From: Actinomycetospora succinea
GTDB taxonomy: Bacteria > Actinomycetota > Actinomycetes > Mycobacteriales > Pseudonocardiaceae
Direction: 5' to 3'
Length of the DNA: 64,000 nucleotides
Assembly (NCBI RefSeq): GCF_004363095.1
Contig: NZ_SNYO01000001.1
Location: 806,001-870,000 of the forward strand
This document shows positions 25,882-35,014 of the stretch, piece after piece. The position numbers and the translations under genes were made by a program. A model generated the notes under the pieces. The model saw only the letters and a list, made by a program, of their open reading frames with translations, did no database searches and was not told where the DNA came from. Each line of letters opens with the position of its first letter. Position 1 is the first letter of the stretch.

Positions 25882-26271
25882 TCAGGACGGGGGCTCGGCG
25901 TCGGGCGCCGGGTTCCGCGGAGCCGGGGCGTCCTCCTCGACCGGCGGCACCGCGGCACCCGGCGTGGGCGGCGCCGCCCACTTGAGGGTCACCTTGATGG
26001 TGCCCTCGGCCTGGTTCTTGGCGAAGAACCAGTTGGCCTCGCCCGACACCTTGAGACCGAGCTCGAGGGAGAGCTCGCTCGGGGTCAGCCGGGAGCGCAG
26101 GGTGCGGGCCACGGTCTCGGCCGTCTCCGCCGCCCCGGCCAGCCGCTGGCCGAGGGCACCGCCGTCCGTCGTCGTCGCGGCTCCCGCGTACTGCTGCACC
26201 AGGTCGCTGCTCGCCGTCTCGAAGAGCACCTCCGAGCCGTCCGTGAGCTCGAAACGCACGAAGTCCGACAC
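25882..26271 (-). CDS. Trypco1 (CU044_2847-type, trypsin-co-occurring) protein
   Basis: A 129-residue small protein. The N-terminal strand VSDFVRFELTDGSEVLFETA and the C-terminal LSLELGLKVSGEANWFFAKNQAEGTIKVTLKW are typical of trypsin-co-occurring domain 1, followed by a Pro/Glu-rich tail. The GTG at 26271 opens directly on the domain. It immediately precedes the protease-STAND-WD40 gene (10 bp), which is the association that gave the family its name. The domain lacks catalytic residues and is thought to act as a partner, adaptor or inhibitor of the protease. It is divergent from ung. Confidence 0.9.
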   Translation of the reverse strand: MSDFVRFELTDGSEVLFETASSDLVQQYAGAATTTDGGALGQRLAGAAETAETVARTLRSRLTPSELSLELGLKVSGEANWFFAKNQAEGTIKVTLKWAAPPTPGAAVPPVEEDAPAPRNPAPDAEPPS

Positions 26272-26435
26272 GGCTGGAGTGTGACGGAGGCCGGACACGC
26301 TCCGTGGTCCACGCCGGGAATCGACCAGCAAGATCACGCTAAAGGCCCAGCGTCGCTCCGGGTCCCGGGTGGGTGCGGAACGCCCCCGGCGAGGGGCTAG
26401 CGTCGCCGGGGCAGACATCCGGTCGGTGTGGAGGC

Positions 26436-27122
26436 ATGAGCGTGGCCCGTCCCCTCAGCGAGTCCGTCGAGGCCGGCTGGGCCGAGGCGCTGGAGCCGGT
26501 CGCGGACACCGTGGCGGCGATGGGCGACTTCCTGCGCACCGAGGTGGCCGAGGGCCGCACCTACCTGCCGGCGGGCGCGAACGTCCTGCGGGCGTTCCAG
26601 CAGCCGTTCGAGAGCGTCCGCGTCCTGATCATGGGCCAGGACCCCTACCCGACGCCGGGGCACGCGGTCGGCCTGTCGTTCTCGGTCGCGCCGGACGTGC
26701 GCCCGCTGCCGAAGAGCCTGCAGAACATCTTCCGCGAGTACACCAGCGACCTCGGGCATCCGCCGCCGAGCAGCGGCGACCTCTCGCCCTGGGCGGCGAA
26801 CGGCGTGCTGCTGCTCAACAGGGTGCTCACGGTGGGGCCCGGCGCGCCGGGGTCGCACCGCAACAAGGGCTGGGAGAAGGTCACCGAGGCCGCCGTCGCG
26901 GCCCTCGTCGGCCGTCTGGACCAGCCGCTCGTCGCGGTCCTGTGGGGTCGTGACGCGCAGACGGTCAAGCCGCTGCTCGGCGAGGACGTCCCGACCGTCG
27001 AGTCGGCGCACCCCAGCCCGATGTCGGCGGACCGCGGGTTCTTCGGCTCACGCCCGTTCAGCCGGGTCGACGAGTACCTGACCGAGCTCGGCGACGAGCC
27101 GGTCGACTGGCGGCTGCCCTAA
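26436..27122 (+). CDS. ung: Uracil-DNA glycosylase
   Basis: A 228-residue family 1 UDG that removes uracil from DNA. Seen: the catalytic water-activating motif [20 protein letters not shown], the uracil-specificity region [18 protein letters not shown] and the DNA-intercalation loop [18 protein letters not shown]. Length is complete. The ATG at 26436 is preceded by GGAGG at unusually short spacing; a second in-frame ATG lies at 26373 but is less likely. It diverges from the Trypco1 operon and is convergent with the proline-rich gene. Confidence 0.97.
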   Translation: MSVARPLSESVEAGWAEALEPVADTVAAMGDFLRTEVAEGRTYLPAGANVLRAFQQPFESVRVLIMGQDPYPTPGHAVGLSFSVAPDVRPLPKSLQNIFREYTSDLGHPPPSSGDLSPWAANGVLLLNRVLTVGPGAPGSHRNKGWEKVTEAAVAALVGRLDQPLVAVLWGRDAQTVKPLLGEDVPTVESAHPSPMSADRGFFGSRPFSRVDEYLTELGDEPVDWRLP

Positions 27123-27126
27123 CGGG

Positions 27127-27579
27127 TCAGCGCCGTCCCCACCGCCGGCGACGGCGGCGCTGCGGCGAGATCATGCCCCAGCTGTGGGGCGGCGTGGTCT
27201 CCGGACGGTGGCGCCCGGCGCGGCGGCGGGAGAACACCAGCCGCCAGAGGTCGGAGAAGCGGCGCCGCGGGCGCGGGGCCACCACCGGCAGCGAGGGCCG
27301 CGGCGCGACGACCGGGGCGGCCGACGGCGCCATCGTCATGACCGGCGCACCGGACGGCATCGCGGTGGAGGCCGGGCCCCACCCGTCGCCGACGGGGGCC
27401 GGGGAGACGGGCACCGGGCCGGTGGGCGCGGCCGGAGGGGCGCTCGGCGGAGCGGCGGGAGCGGCAGCAGGAGGAGCCTCGGTGGCCGAACGGGCCTCGT
27501 CCTCGGTGAGACGCTCGGAGATCACCCGGAGCGGGGCAGGGGCGCGCCCCGGAGCCCCTGGGCGTCCCGGCTGGCTCAC
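27127..27579 (-). CDS. Hypothetical Pro/Ala-rich protein with basic C-terminus
   Basis: 150 residues with no recognised domain. The first about 30 residues (VSQPGRPGAPGRAPAPLRVI, then SERLTEDEARS) are followed by a low-complexity Ala/Pro stretch, then PRRRFSDLWRLVFSRRRAG and a very basic end (PQRRRRRRWGRR). No signal peptide or membrane segment. The GTG at 27579 has a perfect GGAGG five bases upstream, which is the main support for a real gene. It is convergent with ung. The basic tail could bind nucleic acid or membranes; function unknown. Confidence 0.6.
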   Translation of the reverse strand: MSQPGRPGAPGRAPAPLRVISERLTEDEARSATEAPPAAAPAAPPSAPPAAPTGPVPVSPAPVGDGWGPASTAMPSGAPVMTMAPSAAPVVAPRPSLPVVAPRPRRRFSDLWRLVFSRRRAGRHRPETTPPHSWGMISPQRRRRRRWGRR

Positions 27580-27700
27580 GCGGACCTCCGTTCGTCGCTC
27601 TCCCCGACGGCGGCGACGAGGTCGATCCTGACCGACGTACTGTGCAGATGCAAGAACACATGCACCGCCGAGAGCCGTTGCACGACCAGGGGGAGGTCGC

Positions 27701-27943
27701 ATGCCCGAGCCGACGGATGCCCGCGACATACGCAGAGACGACGTCGCGTGGCGCAAGAGCCGCCGCAGCAACCCCACGGGGAACTGCGTCGAGGTCGCCC
27801 CGCTGCCCGACGGCGGGGTCGCCGTGCGCAACTCGCGCCACCGCGACGGGCCGGTCCTCGTCTACACGGCCGCGGAGATGACCGCGTTCCTGCTGGGCGC
27901 GAAGGACGGCGACTTCGACGACCTGCTCGCCGAAGGCGCTTAG
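27701..27943 (+). CDS. DUF397 domain-containing protein
   Basis: An 80-residue DUF397 protein. The core VAWRKSRRSNPTGNCVEVAP, then DGGVAVRNSRHRDGPVLVYT and AEMTAFLLGAKDGDFDDLL, is the full domain. An ATG follows GGGGGAGG. DUF397 genes in actinobacteria are nearly always beside an XRE-type HTH regulator with a DUF5753 domain, as here (28132). Such pairs act in development and antibiotic regulation (WhiJ/AbaA-like) and the small protein may counter the regulator. Confidence 0.92.
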   Translation: MPEPTDARDIRRDDVAWRKSRRSNPTGNCVEVAPLPDGGVAVRNSRHRDGPVLVYTAAEMTAFLLGAKDGDFDDLLAEGA

Positions 27944-28131
27944 CGTCGCGGCAAGCCGGTTCGGCACCTCACGCTCCTGCGTCGCGTGATGTGCCGACGT
28001 GCGGCGCCGCGCTCCGAGGCGGGCGTGCAGCGCGCACGACCCGTCCGGACCGGGACCGACTGCTAGGGTCGGCTCCCTGTCCGGGCGCGCCCACACGCGC
28101 GCCGGCGAGCGATGCTGGTGGAGGTGCCGGC

Positions 28132-29088
28132 GTGGTCCCACCCCGGGAACCCGCAGGTGCAGCGTCTGGCGACCAGGCGCCGCAGGAACGATCCGGCGAG
28201 GTCGGTGCCGTCCGAGACATCCGTGACGTCCCCGGCGGCGGCCCCACGGTCCTGCGCATCATGCTCGGCCAGCAGCTGCGGGCCCTCCGGGAACGCGCCG
28301 GGGTGACCCGCGAGACCGCGGGCGACCGCATCCGCGGCTCCCACGCCAAGATCAGCAGGCTGGAGAACGGGCGCACCGGGTTCAAGGAGCGCGACGTCGG
28401 CGACCTGCTGACGCTCTACGGGGTCCACGACGCCGACGAGCGCGACGCGCTGCTCTGCCTCGCGCGCCGGGCGAACGCCCCGGGGTGGTGGCACCGGTAC
28501 TCCGACCTGCTGCCCGCGTGGTTCGAGACCTACGTGGGCCTCGAGCAGGCCGCCACGCAGATCCGCACCTACGAGCCCCACTTCGTCCCCGGGCTGCTGC
28601 AGACCGAGGCGATGATGCGCCACGTGACCGCCCTCGGGCACGGGACGATGTCCGACGACGAGCTGGAGCGGCGGGTCGAGCTCCGGCTGCGCCGCCAGGA
28701 GGTGCTCGAGCGCGACGAGGCGCCGACGCTGTGGGCCGTGCTCGACGAGGCGTCGCTGCGCCGGATGACCGGCGGCGTCGAGGTGATGCGCGAGCAGGTC
28801 GACCACCTGATCGACGTCTCGGAGCGCCGCGGCGTCGTGGTGCAGATGGTGCCGTTCCACCTCGGCGGGCACGCCGGGGCCGGCGGTCCGTTCAGCATCC
28901 TGCGGTTCCCGCGGGAGTCCGCGGTGCCCGACGTCGTCTACCTCGAACAGCTCACGAGCGCGCTGTACCTCGACAAGCGCGCCGACGTGGACGACTACCT
29001 CGCCACGATGGAACTGCTGTGCGTCCAGGCGCTGGCACCGGACGAGACCCGCGACGCCCTGCGGGCGCTGCGGGCGGAGCTGGGCTGA
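28132..29088 (+). CDS. XRE-family HTH regulator with DUF5753
   Basis: A 318-residue regulator. The HTH lies near residues 45-100 (LGQQLRALRERAGVTRETAG, then GSHAKISRLENGRTGFKERD), followed by the DUF5753 domain (YSDLLPAWFETYVGLEQAAT, then YEPHFVPGLLQTEAMMR, EVLERDEAPTLWAVLDEASL and VQMVPFHLGGHAGAGGPFSI). The GTG at 28132 has GGAGG seven bases before it, which decides the start even though it adds about 40 unstructured residues. It is paired with the DUF397 gene 188 bp upstream. Confidence 0.9.
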   Translation: MVPPREPAGAASGDQAPQERSGEVGAVRDIRDVPGGGPTVLRIMLGQQLRALRERAGVTRETAGDRIRGSHAKISRLENGRTGFKERDVGDLLTLYGVHDADERDALLCLARRANAPGWWHRYSDLLPAWFETYVGLEQAATQIRTYEPHFVPGLLQTEAMMRHVTALGHGTMSDDELERRVELRLRRQEVLERDEAPTLWAVLDEASLRRMTGGVEVMREQVDHLIDVSERRGVVVQMVPFHLGGHAGAGGPFSILRFPRESAVPDVVYLEQLTSALYLDKRADVDDYLATMELLCVQALAPDETRDALRALRAELG

Positions 29089-29098
29089 GCCCGAACCC

Positions 29099-29287
29099 CT
29101 AGCGGTTGACCTTGCCGGCCTTCAGGCAGGAGGTGCAGACGTTCATCCGCTTGCGGTTGCCGTTGTCCAGGCGGGTGTGGACGACCTGCACGTTCGGGTT
29201 CCAGCGACGGTTCGTCCGCACGTGCGAGTGCGACACCGACTTCCCGAACCCCGGGCCCTTCGCGCACACGTCACACACGGCACTCAC
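29099..29287 (-). CDS. rpmB: 50S ribosomal protein L28
   Basis: A 62-residue bL28. Seen: [33 protein letters not shown] and the C-terminal [14 protein letters not shown]. The two Cys pairs (CDVC and CTSC) make this a zinc-ribbon (C+) form. The GTG follows GAGGAG at good spacing. It is divergent from recG, the arrangement usual in actinobacteria. A zinc-free paralog under Zur control may exist elsewhere. Confidence 0.95.
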   Translation of the reverse strand: MSAVCDVCAKGPGFGKSVSHSHVRTNRRWNPNVQVVHTRLDNGNRKRMNVCTSCLKAGKVNR

Positions 29288-29454
29288 GGCTGAACTCCTC
29301 GACACGCTGACGACTCCGCACTCACACCGGGACCGGTGGGTGCGCACTTCCTCCAGCGTAACGGAGCGCGCGACGCGGCCCGTCCGGCGGGGTGTCGGCG
29401 GGCCGTCCGCCGCGGCTGTCGGTGCGGGGTGACATCCTCGCGGACGTGGTCGGG

Positions 29455-31710
29455 ATGGACACATCGCTGCGCACGGCCCTCGGCGACAAGACGGCGCGGC
29501 CGCTCGCCAAGCAGCTCGAGATGGAGACGGTCGGCGATCTCCTGCGCCACTACCCGCGTCGCTACATCGCGCACAACTCGGTGACCCACTCCTCCGAGCG
29601 CGAGGACCAGCGGTTCCGGCCGGGCGAGCACGTCACGCTGCTCGGCAAGGTCGACGGGGTCGCCGGCCGGCGGATGCGCCAGCGCCGGGGCCACGTCCTC
29701 GAGGTCTCCGTCTCGGTCGGCGGCAACCACTTCACGTGCACGTTCTTCAACCAGCCCTACCGCGAGCGCGACCTGCAGCCGGGCACCACCGCGCTGTTCT
29801 CGGGCGACCTCAAGCGCTACCGCAACAGCTGGCAGCTCGTGGCGCCGGAGTTCATCGTGCTCGGCGACGGGGACAGCGGGCTGCTGCCGGGGCTGATCCC
29901 GATCTACCCGGCGAAGCGCAAGCTGCGCTCCTGGGTGATCATGATGGCGGTCCGCCAGGTGCTCGACCTGCTCGACGACCCCGAGGACCCGCTGCCCGAC
30001 ACGCTGCGCGCCGCCCACGGCCTCGCCTCCCTCGGCGACGCCCTGCGCCGCGTGCACCTGCCCGACACCTGGGACGAGCAGGAGGACGCCCGGCGGCGCC
30101 TCGTGTGGGACGAGGCGTTCGCGCTGCAGCTCGCGATGGCGGGCCGGCGCGCGAGCGCCACCACCCGCCCGGCCCCCGCCTGCCCCCGGCGCGAGGACGG
30201 CCTGGCGGCGGCGTTCGACGCGCGGCTGCCGTTCACCCTCACCGGCGCCCAGCAGCGGGTCGGCGAGTCGATCGCCGACGCGCTCGCGGGCGAGGAACCG
30301 CTCAACCGGCTGCTGCAGGGCGACGTCGGCTCGGGCAAGACCATGGTGGCGCTGCGGGCCATGCTCCAGGTCGTCGACGCGGGGCGGCAGGCGGTGCTGC
30401 TCGCGCCCACCGAGGTGCTCGCCGCGCAGCACGCCCGCTCCCTGCGGGCGATGCTCGGGCCGCTGGGTCGGGCCGGCGAGCTCGACGCGGACACCGAGCA
30501 GGCCACGCGGGTCACGCTGCTCACCGGCTCGCTCGGGGCCAAGGCGCGGCGCGAGGCGCTGCTCGACGCCCAGTCCGGGGCCGCGGGCATCGTCGTCGGC
30601 ACCCACGCGGTGATCCAGCAGAGCGTCGGGTTCGCCGACCTCGGTCTCGTCGTCGTCGACGAGCAGCACCGGTTCGGGGTCCACCAGCGCGACGAGCTGC
30701 GCTCGCGGCCCGGCACCACGACGCCGCACGTGCTCGTGATGACGGCGACGCCCATCCCGCGCACCGTCGCGCTGACGATGTACGGCGACCTCGACACCTC
30801 CGTGCTCGACGAGCTGCCGAAGGGCCGCCAGCCGATCGCCACCACGGCGGTGCCCGCGGGCGTCAAGCCGCGCTGGCTCGAGCGGGCGTGGGAGCGCGTG
30901 CACGAGGAGGTCGCCGCCGGCCACCAGGTGTACGTCGTGTGCCCGCGGATCGGCGAGGAGGGGGGCGAGCCGGGGGAGTCGTGGCCCGAACCCGCGAAGG
31001 ACGACCTGCTCGACCCGGAGGCGCCCACCGACGAGTTCGAGGAGACCCTCCGCAAGCTGCGTCCTCCCGAGGAGGAGGAGCCCGAGGAGGAGGCCCGCCC
31101 GCCGCTCGCCGTCACCGAGGTGGGCCCGATGCTCGCCGAGGGTCCGCTGGCGGGGCTGCGCCTCGAGATCCTCCACGGCCGGATGCCCACCGACGAGAAG
31201 GACGCCGTCATGCGGGCGTTCTCGGACGGCACGGTCGACGTGCTGGTGGCCACTACGGTCATCGAGGTGGGCGTCGACGTCCCCAACGCCACGATGATGA
31301 TCATCATGGACGCCGACCGGTTCGGCGTCTCCCAGCTGCACCAGCTGCGCGGCCGCGTCGGTCGCGGGTCGGCGCCGTCGTCGTGCCTGCTCGTCACCGA
31401 GGCCGTCGGCGGCTCGCCGGCGCTCGAGCGCCTCGAGCGGCTGGCGGCGACCCCGGACGGCTTCGAGGTCTCGCGCATCGACCTCGAGGTGCGCGACGAG
31501 GGCGACGTCCTCGGGGCGCAGCAGTCCGGACGGCGTTCGGGCCTGCACATGCTCTCCGTGCTCAAGCACGGCGACCTCGTGGCCGAGGCGCGCGACGAGG
31601 CGCGGTCGGTCGTGGCGGGGGATCCGACGCTGGCGCATCACCCGGGTCTGGCCGGTCTGGTGCGGTCGGTGGTCGGGGACGACGAGGCGGCGTTCCTCGA
31701 TCGGCTGTAG
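29455..31710 (+). CDS. recG: ATP-dependent DNA helicase RecG
   Basis: A 751-residue RecG that remodels stalled forks and Holliday junctions. Seen: the N-terminal wedge OB domain (about 60-160), Walker [28 protein letters not shown], motif [36 protein letters not shown] and the C-terminal helicase block [21 protein letters not shown] Glu/Pro-rich insert of about 45 residues lies in helicase domain 2 after [11 protein letters not shown]. The ATG at 29455 is chosen; GTG 29446 and ATG 29392 are alternatives, as no clear ribosome-binding site settles it. Confidence 0.94.
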   Translation: MDTSLRTALGDKTARPLAKQLEMETVGDLLRHYPRRYIAHNSVTHSSEREDQRFRPGEHVTLLGKVDGVAGRRMRQRRGHVLEVSVSVGGNHFTCTFFNQPYRERDLQPGTTALFSGDLKRYRNSWQLVAPEFIVLGDGDSGLLPGLIPIYPAKRKLRSWVIMMAVRQVLDLLDDPEDPLPDTLRAAHGLASLGDALRRVHLPDTWDEQEDARRRLVWDEAFALQLAMAGRRASATTRPAPACPRREDGLAAAFDARLPFTLTGAQQRVGESIADALAGEEPLNRLLQGDVGSGKTMVALRAMLQVVDAGRQAVLLAPTEVLAAQHARSLRAMLGPLGRAGELDADTEQATRVTLLTGSLGAKARREALLDAQSGAAGIVVGTHAVIQQSVGFADLGLVVVDEQHRFGVHQRDELRSRPGTTTPHVLVMTATPIPRTVALTMYGDLDTSVLDELPKGRQPIATTAVPAGVKPRWLERAWERVHEEVAAGHQVYVVCPRIGEEGGEPGESWPEPAKDDLLDPEAPTDEFEETLRKLRPPEEEEPEEEARPPLAVTEVGPMLAEGPLAGLRLEILHGRMPTDEKDAVMRAFSDGTVDVLVATTVIEVGVDVPNATMMIIMDADRFGVSQLHQLRGRVGRGSAPSSCLLVTEAVGGSPALERLERLAATPDGFEVSRIDLEVRDEGDVLGAQQSGRRSGLHMLSVLKHGDLVAEARDEARSVVAGDPTLAHHPGLAGLVRSVVGDDEAAFLDRL

Positions 31711-32110
31711 GCACCGCTCGTCCGGCCGCACGCCGGCGACGGGGCGTGAGAACCGCCGTTCGTCGTCACCGATTCAGGGGAGCCTCGCGGCGAGCGGTTC
31801 AGGATCACCGTCACCCTGCCGATGAGCGCGGTGCGACGACCGGCGAGCGCGCTGTGACGGCGTGGCGTGGACCCGGGTGGTCACGGATCGGTTACGTTCT
31901 GGTGGTCGCTCGGCATCAGCTTGGCGGCGCGCTCGGCCGCTTCGTCCGACTCCCCGTCCGGCGGCCTCCCCGGAGCGCACGTTCTCCCAGGACGGGGCGG
32001 GTGACCGACGTCGAGCCGCAGCTCCCCAGCGGCCCGCCGTCCGGAAGGCCCGGAGCCGTCCCCACGGCCCGGTCCGCTCGAGTGCCATCCGACGGGCGTG
32101 GAGTTCGCGC
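31711..32110. other. 400-bp gene-free leader upstream of NlpC/P60 gene
   Basis: No coding signal is seen here. The stretch holds a possible MtrA site (31880-31896) and about 210 bp of GC-rich leader before the ATG at 32111. Leaders of rpf and NlpC/P60 genes in actinobacteria often carry a ydaO-type c-di-AMP riboswitch; I see a GGGCGGGTGA segment near 32000 but cannot align the whole motif, so none is claimed. Confidence 0.5.
31880..31896 (+). promoter_or_regulatory. Possible MtrA-type direct repeat
   Basis: GTCACGGATCGGTTACG contains GTCAC and GTTAC spaced by 6 bp, fitting the GTNAC-N6-GTNAC pattern of MtrA boxes. MtrA is known to control cell-wall hydrolase genes (rpf, ripA-type NlpC/P60) in actinobacteria, which fits the gene 215 bp downstream. 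The match is short, so it could be chance. Confidence 0.4.
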
Positions 32111-33007
32111 ATGACCGCTGTGCTGCCCGAGATCGACCCGCAGGGTCGCCACCGCGCCCCCGACGACGCGCCGACCGGTTCGATGGGCGTCATCCCCGCC
32201 GACCGCCGCACGCGGTCCGGGCACGGGCGTCACGGTCGCCCCGAGGGCGCCCCGCAGGCGACGACGGCCCACCCGCTCTCGCGTGCCGCGCGCACCGCCG
32301 GCCTCTCGCTCGCGGCCCTCGGCGCCGTCGCGACCGCCGGCGGGATGGCCACGCACGGCCTCATCGGCGGCGACGAGCCGCCGGCCACCGGCGAGCAGGC
32401 GATCAGCCCGCAGCTGGCCTCGGCGAACCTCGCGATCGCCCCGGCCGCGCACGACACCGCCGCCGCCACGTCGTCGGTGCTCCCGGTCGTCAACCAGGGC
32501 GCCCCCGCCGGCGCCTCGTCGATCAAGCACGACTCGCCGGACTCCCGCGCCGCGGCCGCCCGCACGGCCCAGCAGTCGCAGGAGCGCCAGGCCGCCGCGT
32601 CCGACCGCTCGGACCAGAAGAAGAAGGAGCCGCAGGCCTCCAGCGCCGGCTCCTCGGTCGCGCAGCAGGCCATCTCGGCCGCCCGCGGCCAGCTCGGCGT
32701 CCCGTACGTGTGGGGCGGCACCACGCCGGACGGCTTCGACTGCTCCGGCCTCACGCAGTTCGCGTTCGAGAAGGCCGGCATCGAGCTGCCGCGCACCTCG
32801 CGCGCCCAGGCCCAGGAGGGCCAGGAGGTCAGCGCCGACAGCATGAAGCCCGGCGACCTCATCTTTTTCAACAGCCCGGTCAGCCACGTCGGCATCTACA
32901 TCGGCGGCGGCAAGATGATCGAGGCGCCGAACTCCGGCTCCGACGTCAAGATCTCGGACGTCCAGCGGCGCATGGACGACATGAACACGATCCGCCGCGT
33001 CGGCTGA
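32111..33007 (+). CDS. C40 NlpC/P60 peptidoglycan endopeptidase
   Basis: 298 residues. N-terminal 55 residues are polar, then a hydrophobic segment (about 60-83, TAGLSLAALGAVATAGGMA), an Ala/Gln/Lys-rich linker with a KKK stretch, and a C-terminal NlpC/P60 domain from 185. Catalytic Cys211 is in GFDCSGLTQFAF and His259 in SHVGIYIG. It cleaves peptide stems of peptidoglycan after export, as RipA/RipB-like enzymes do. A long N-terminus before the hydrophobic segment suggests a membrane-anchored or late-signal form. It is followed by a strong hairpin. Confidence 0.92.
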   Translation: MTAVLPEIDPQGRHRAPDDAPTGSMGVIPADRRTRSGHGRHGRPEGAPQATTAHPLSRAARTAGLSLAALGAVATAGGMATHGLIGGDEPPATGEQAISPQLASANLAIAPAAHDTAAATSSVLPVVNQGAPAGASSIKHDSPDSRAAAARTAQQSQERQAAASDRSDQKKKEPQASSAGSSVAQQAISAARGQLGVPYVWGGTTPDGFDCSGLTQFAFEKAGIELPRTSRAQAQEGQEVSADSMKPGDLIFFNSPVSHVGIYIGGGKMIEAPNSGSDVKISDVQRRMDDMNTIRRVG

Positions 33008-33044
33008 GCCTGTCGCTCGAAGCCTGCAATAGCTCGGAAGAGAG

Positions 33045-33081
33045 GGTCCGGGCCCGTCGCCCCGAACGACGGGCCCGGACC
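33045..33081. terminator. Strong hairpin after NlpC/P60 gene
   Basis: Perfect inverted repeat GGTCCGGGCCCGTCG - CCCCGAA - CGACGGGCCCGGACC, 15-bp arms and 7-nt loop, 38 bp after the stop at 33007. No T-tract, as is common for actinobacterial terminators. Confidence 0.8.
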
Positions 33082-33214
33082 ATGTGGTGCGCGGAGGCTC
33101 CCCAGCTCCCACCCACCAAGTCCGTGCTCCGTGGATAACCTCGTGGCCCGCGGCACAAACCCCGATTCCGGGCTGATCGGTCTGTTCTGAGCGCCCGCCG
33201 GTCACCCTGTACCC

Positions 33215-34126
33215 GTGCGACCCGGTGCCCGCCGCAGTAGCCCGTTCGGCGCAGCCGTCCTGCTCCTCAGCGTGCTCACCGCCTCGTGCGGTGTGTCGCC
33301 CGCGCCGGGATCGTGCGTCCCGGCCGTGCCCGGAGCGGACACGCGCACCGTCGAGACCGGCGGGGTCCCCCTGCACGTCACTCTCGCCGGCCCGGCGGAG
33401 GCCCCGCCCGTCGTGCTCCTGCACGGCTTCCCGGAGACCGCGGCCACCTGGCGGCCCGTCGCGTCCGACCTCGCCGCCGACCACCGCGTCGTCGTCCCCG
33501 ACCTGCGGGGGGCCGGCTGCTCCGGCTTCGCGCCGGCCGGCACGGACGCCTACGCCACCGCCGACCTCGCCGCCGACCTCGCCGGGGTCGCCACGGCCCT
33601 GCGCCTGCCCCCCGCGACGGTCGTCGGGCACGACCTCGGCGCCATGACGGCCGTCGCCTGGGCCCGCCACCGGCCGGACCAGGTCGCCCGGCTGGTGCTC
33701 TCCGGCGGCGGCGTCCCCGGCTTCGGCCTGGCCGAGCTCGGCCCGCCACACCTGCGCGCCTTCGGCGACGCCCCGCCCGGCGCGGTCGAGGCCGCGCAGC
33801 GCGACCGGCTGCCGGCGTTCCTCGCCGCGTTCACGGCGACGCCGGCCTTCCCCGTGGACGAGGCGGTGGCCGCCTACGCGCCGCCGGGCCGCCTCGACGC
33901 CGCCATGGGCCGCTACCGGGCACTCGACCGTGACGCCGTGGCCCAGCGCGCCGACCCCCGCCCGCTCGCGATGCCGGTGCTCGTCGTGGCCGGCGGTGCC
34001 CCGGACCTCACGGTCGCGACGGTCACGCCCCTGGCGCCCGGGCGGCGCGTGGTCGTGGTCCCTGACGCCGGGCACTACGTCCCGGTGGAGCAGCCGGCGG
34101 CGTTCGCGGACGCCGTGCGGGGGTGA
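33215..34126 (+). CDS. Alpha/beta hydrolase, epoxide-hydrolase/dehalogenase-like lipoprotein
   Basis: A 303-residue alpha/beta hydrolase with an N-terminal lipoprotein signal (AAVLLLSVLTASC, lipobox Cys about 25). Seen: oxyanion-hole motif VVLLHGFPETAATW, nucleophile elbow VVGHDLGAMTA in which the nucleophile is Asp rather than Ser, and a C-terminal His in VPDAGHYVPVEQP. HGFPET with GHDLGA is typical of epoxide hydrolases and haloalkane dehalogenases. An envelope-anchored member is less usual. It starts with GTG; the substrate is unknown. Confidence 0.87.
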   Translation: MRPGARRSSPFGAAVLLLSVLTASCGVSPAPGSCVPAVPGADTRTVETGGVPLHVTLAGPAEAPPVVLLHGFPETAATWRPVASDLAADHRVVVPDLRGAGCSGFAPAGTDAYATADLAADLAGVATALRLPPATVVGHDLGAMTAVAWARHRPDQVARLVLSGGGVPGFGLAELGPPHLRAFGDAPPGAVEAAQRDRLPAFLAAFTATPAFPVDEAVAAYAPPGRLDAAMGRYRALDRDAVAQRADPRPLAMPVLVVAGGAPDLTVATVTPLAPGRRVVVVPDAGHYVPVEQPAAFADAVRG

Positions 34127-34182
34127 TCACCGGGGAGTTCGTGCGCGGAGACGCAGCGAACCGGCCGTTCGATGCTTCCCTC

Positions 34183-34890
34183 TCAGGCGCGCAGGCGGTC
34201 GCGCAGGTCCCTGGCGCCGCGGACGGCCGCGCGGCGGACGGCGTCGGCGGCCTGGGTGTACTCCGAGCCGGGCGGGTTGACGCGCGGGGGAGCGGGGTCG
34301 ACGGCGCGGGTCTCCGGCGCCGGCGCCACGTGACGCGACTGCGCGAGGCCCTCGGCGACGCGCTGGGCGTCCTGCCACGCGGCGGCGGCGCGGTCGACGG
34401 CGGCGGCGAACTCGGCGCGCCGGGGGCCCGAGGGCTCCTCCTCGGTGGCCAGGAACTCGGCGTCGCCCATCGCCTGCACGAAGCGCGCGGTGGCCGGGAC
34501 GGTGACGTCGGCGAGCGCGGGGCGGGCGGCCACGGCGTACTTGTCGGCCTCGAAGGCGGCGTACTCGGCCTGCAGGGTCGCGAACCGGTCGCGCGCGAGG
34601 TGCCAGCGCGCCGCGTCGTGCTCGGCGAGGCGCCCGACCCGGCCCTGCGGGTGGCCGTGCACCACGGTGCGCACGCGCGTGACGCCCCGGCGCACCGCGA
34701 TGATCGTGGCGATGATCGTGGCGATGATCGCTGCGACCAGGTCGGCGACGGCGGCGAGCAGCGCGACCCCGAGGCCCTCCATGTCGCCCGCGGCGACCCA
34801 GACGGCCAGGAAGATCACCGGCGACAGGAGCGTGAGCAGCCCGGCGAGGCCGTACAGCCAGGGCGCGGCGGAGCGTCGGGGTCGGTCCAC
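34183..34890 (-). CDS. Hypothetical membrane protein
   Basis: A 235-residue protein with two hydrophobic segments near the N-terminus (about 11-34, WLYGLAGLLTLLSPVIFLAV; about 40-65, an Ala/Ile-rich stretch with the repeated AIIATII), then a soluble helical domain with many Ala/Glu/Arg residues and a short Pro-rich region near the end. The GTG at 34890 follows GGGAGG. In DNA the second segment contains a 12-bp direct repeat (GATGATCGTGGC, twice). No family recognised. It is divergent from pyc. Confidence 0.75.
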   Translation of the reverse strand: MDRPRRSAAPWLYGLAGLLTLLSPVIFLAVWVAAGDMEGLGVALLAAVADLVAAIIATIIATIIAVRRGVTRVRTVVHGHPQGRVGRLAEHDAARWHLARDRFATLQAEYAAFEADKYAVAARPALADVTVPATARFVQAMGDAEFLATEEEPSGPRRAEFAAAVDRAAAAWQDAQRVAEGLAQSRHVAPAPETRAVDPAPPRVNPPGSEYTQAADAVRRAAVRGARDLRDRLRA

Positions 34891-35014
34891 GGTGTCCTCC
34901 CGGCCTGTGTCGTCTCCCTCCTTGATACCGCACGACGGTGCCCGACGACGCGACCAGCGCGATAGCGTTCGCCGGCCCGGGTGCCGGGTGGTGACGGCAG
35001 GAGGGTGTCGCTCG

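Noticed and set aside
22098-25985. A 1295-codon open frame on the plus strand opposite the protease-STAND-WD40 gene
   Set aside because: Its translation is Arg/Gly/Ala-rich without any family signal, as expected for the antisense of a GC-rich gene; the minus strand carries clear catalytic motifs.
31900-32110. ydaO c-di-AMP riboswitch
   Set aside because: Only a short GGGCGGGTGA-like segment is seen; conserved helices and the CUAAC-type motif could not be aligned by eye.
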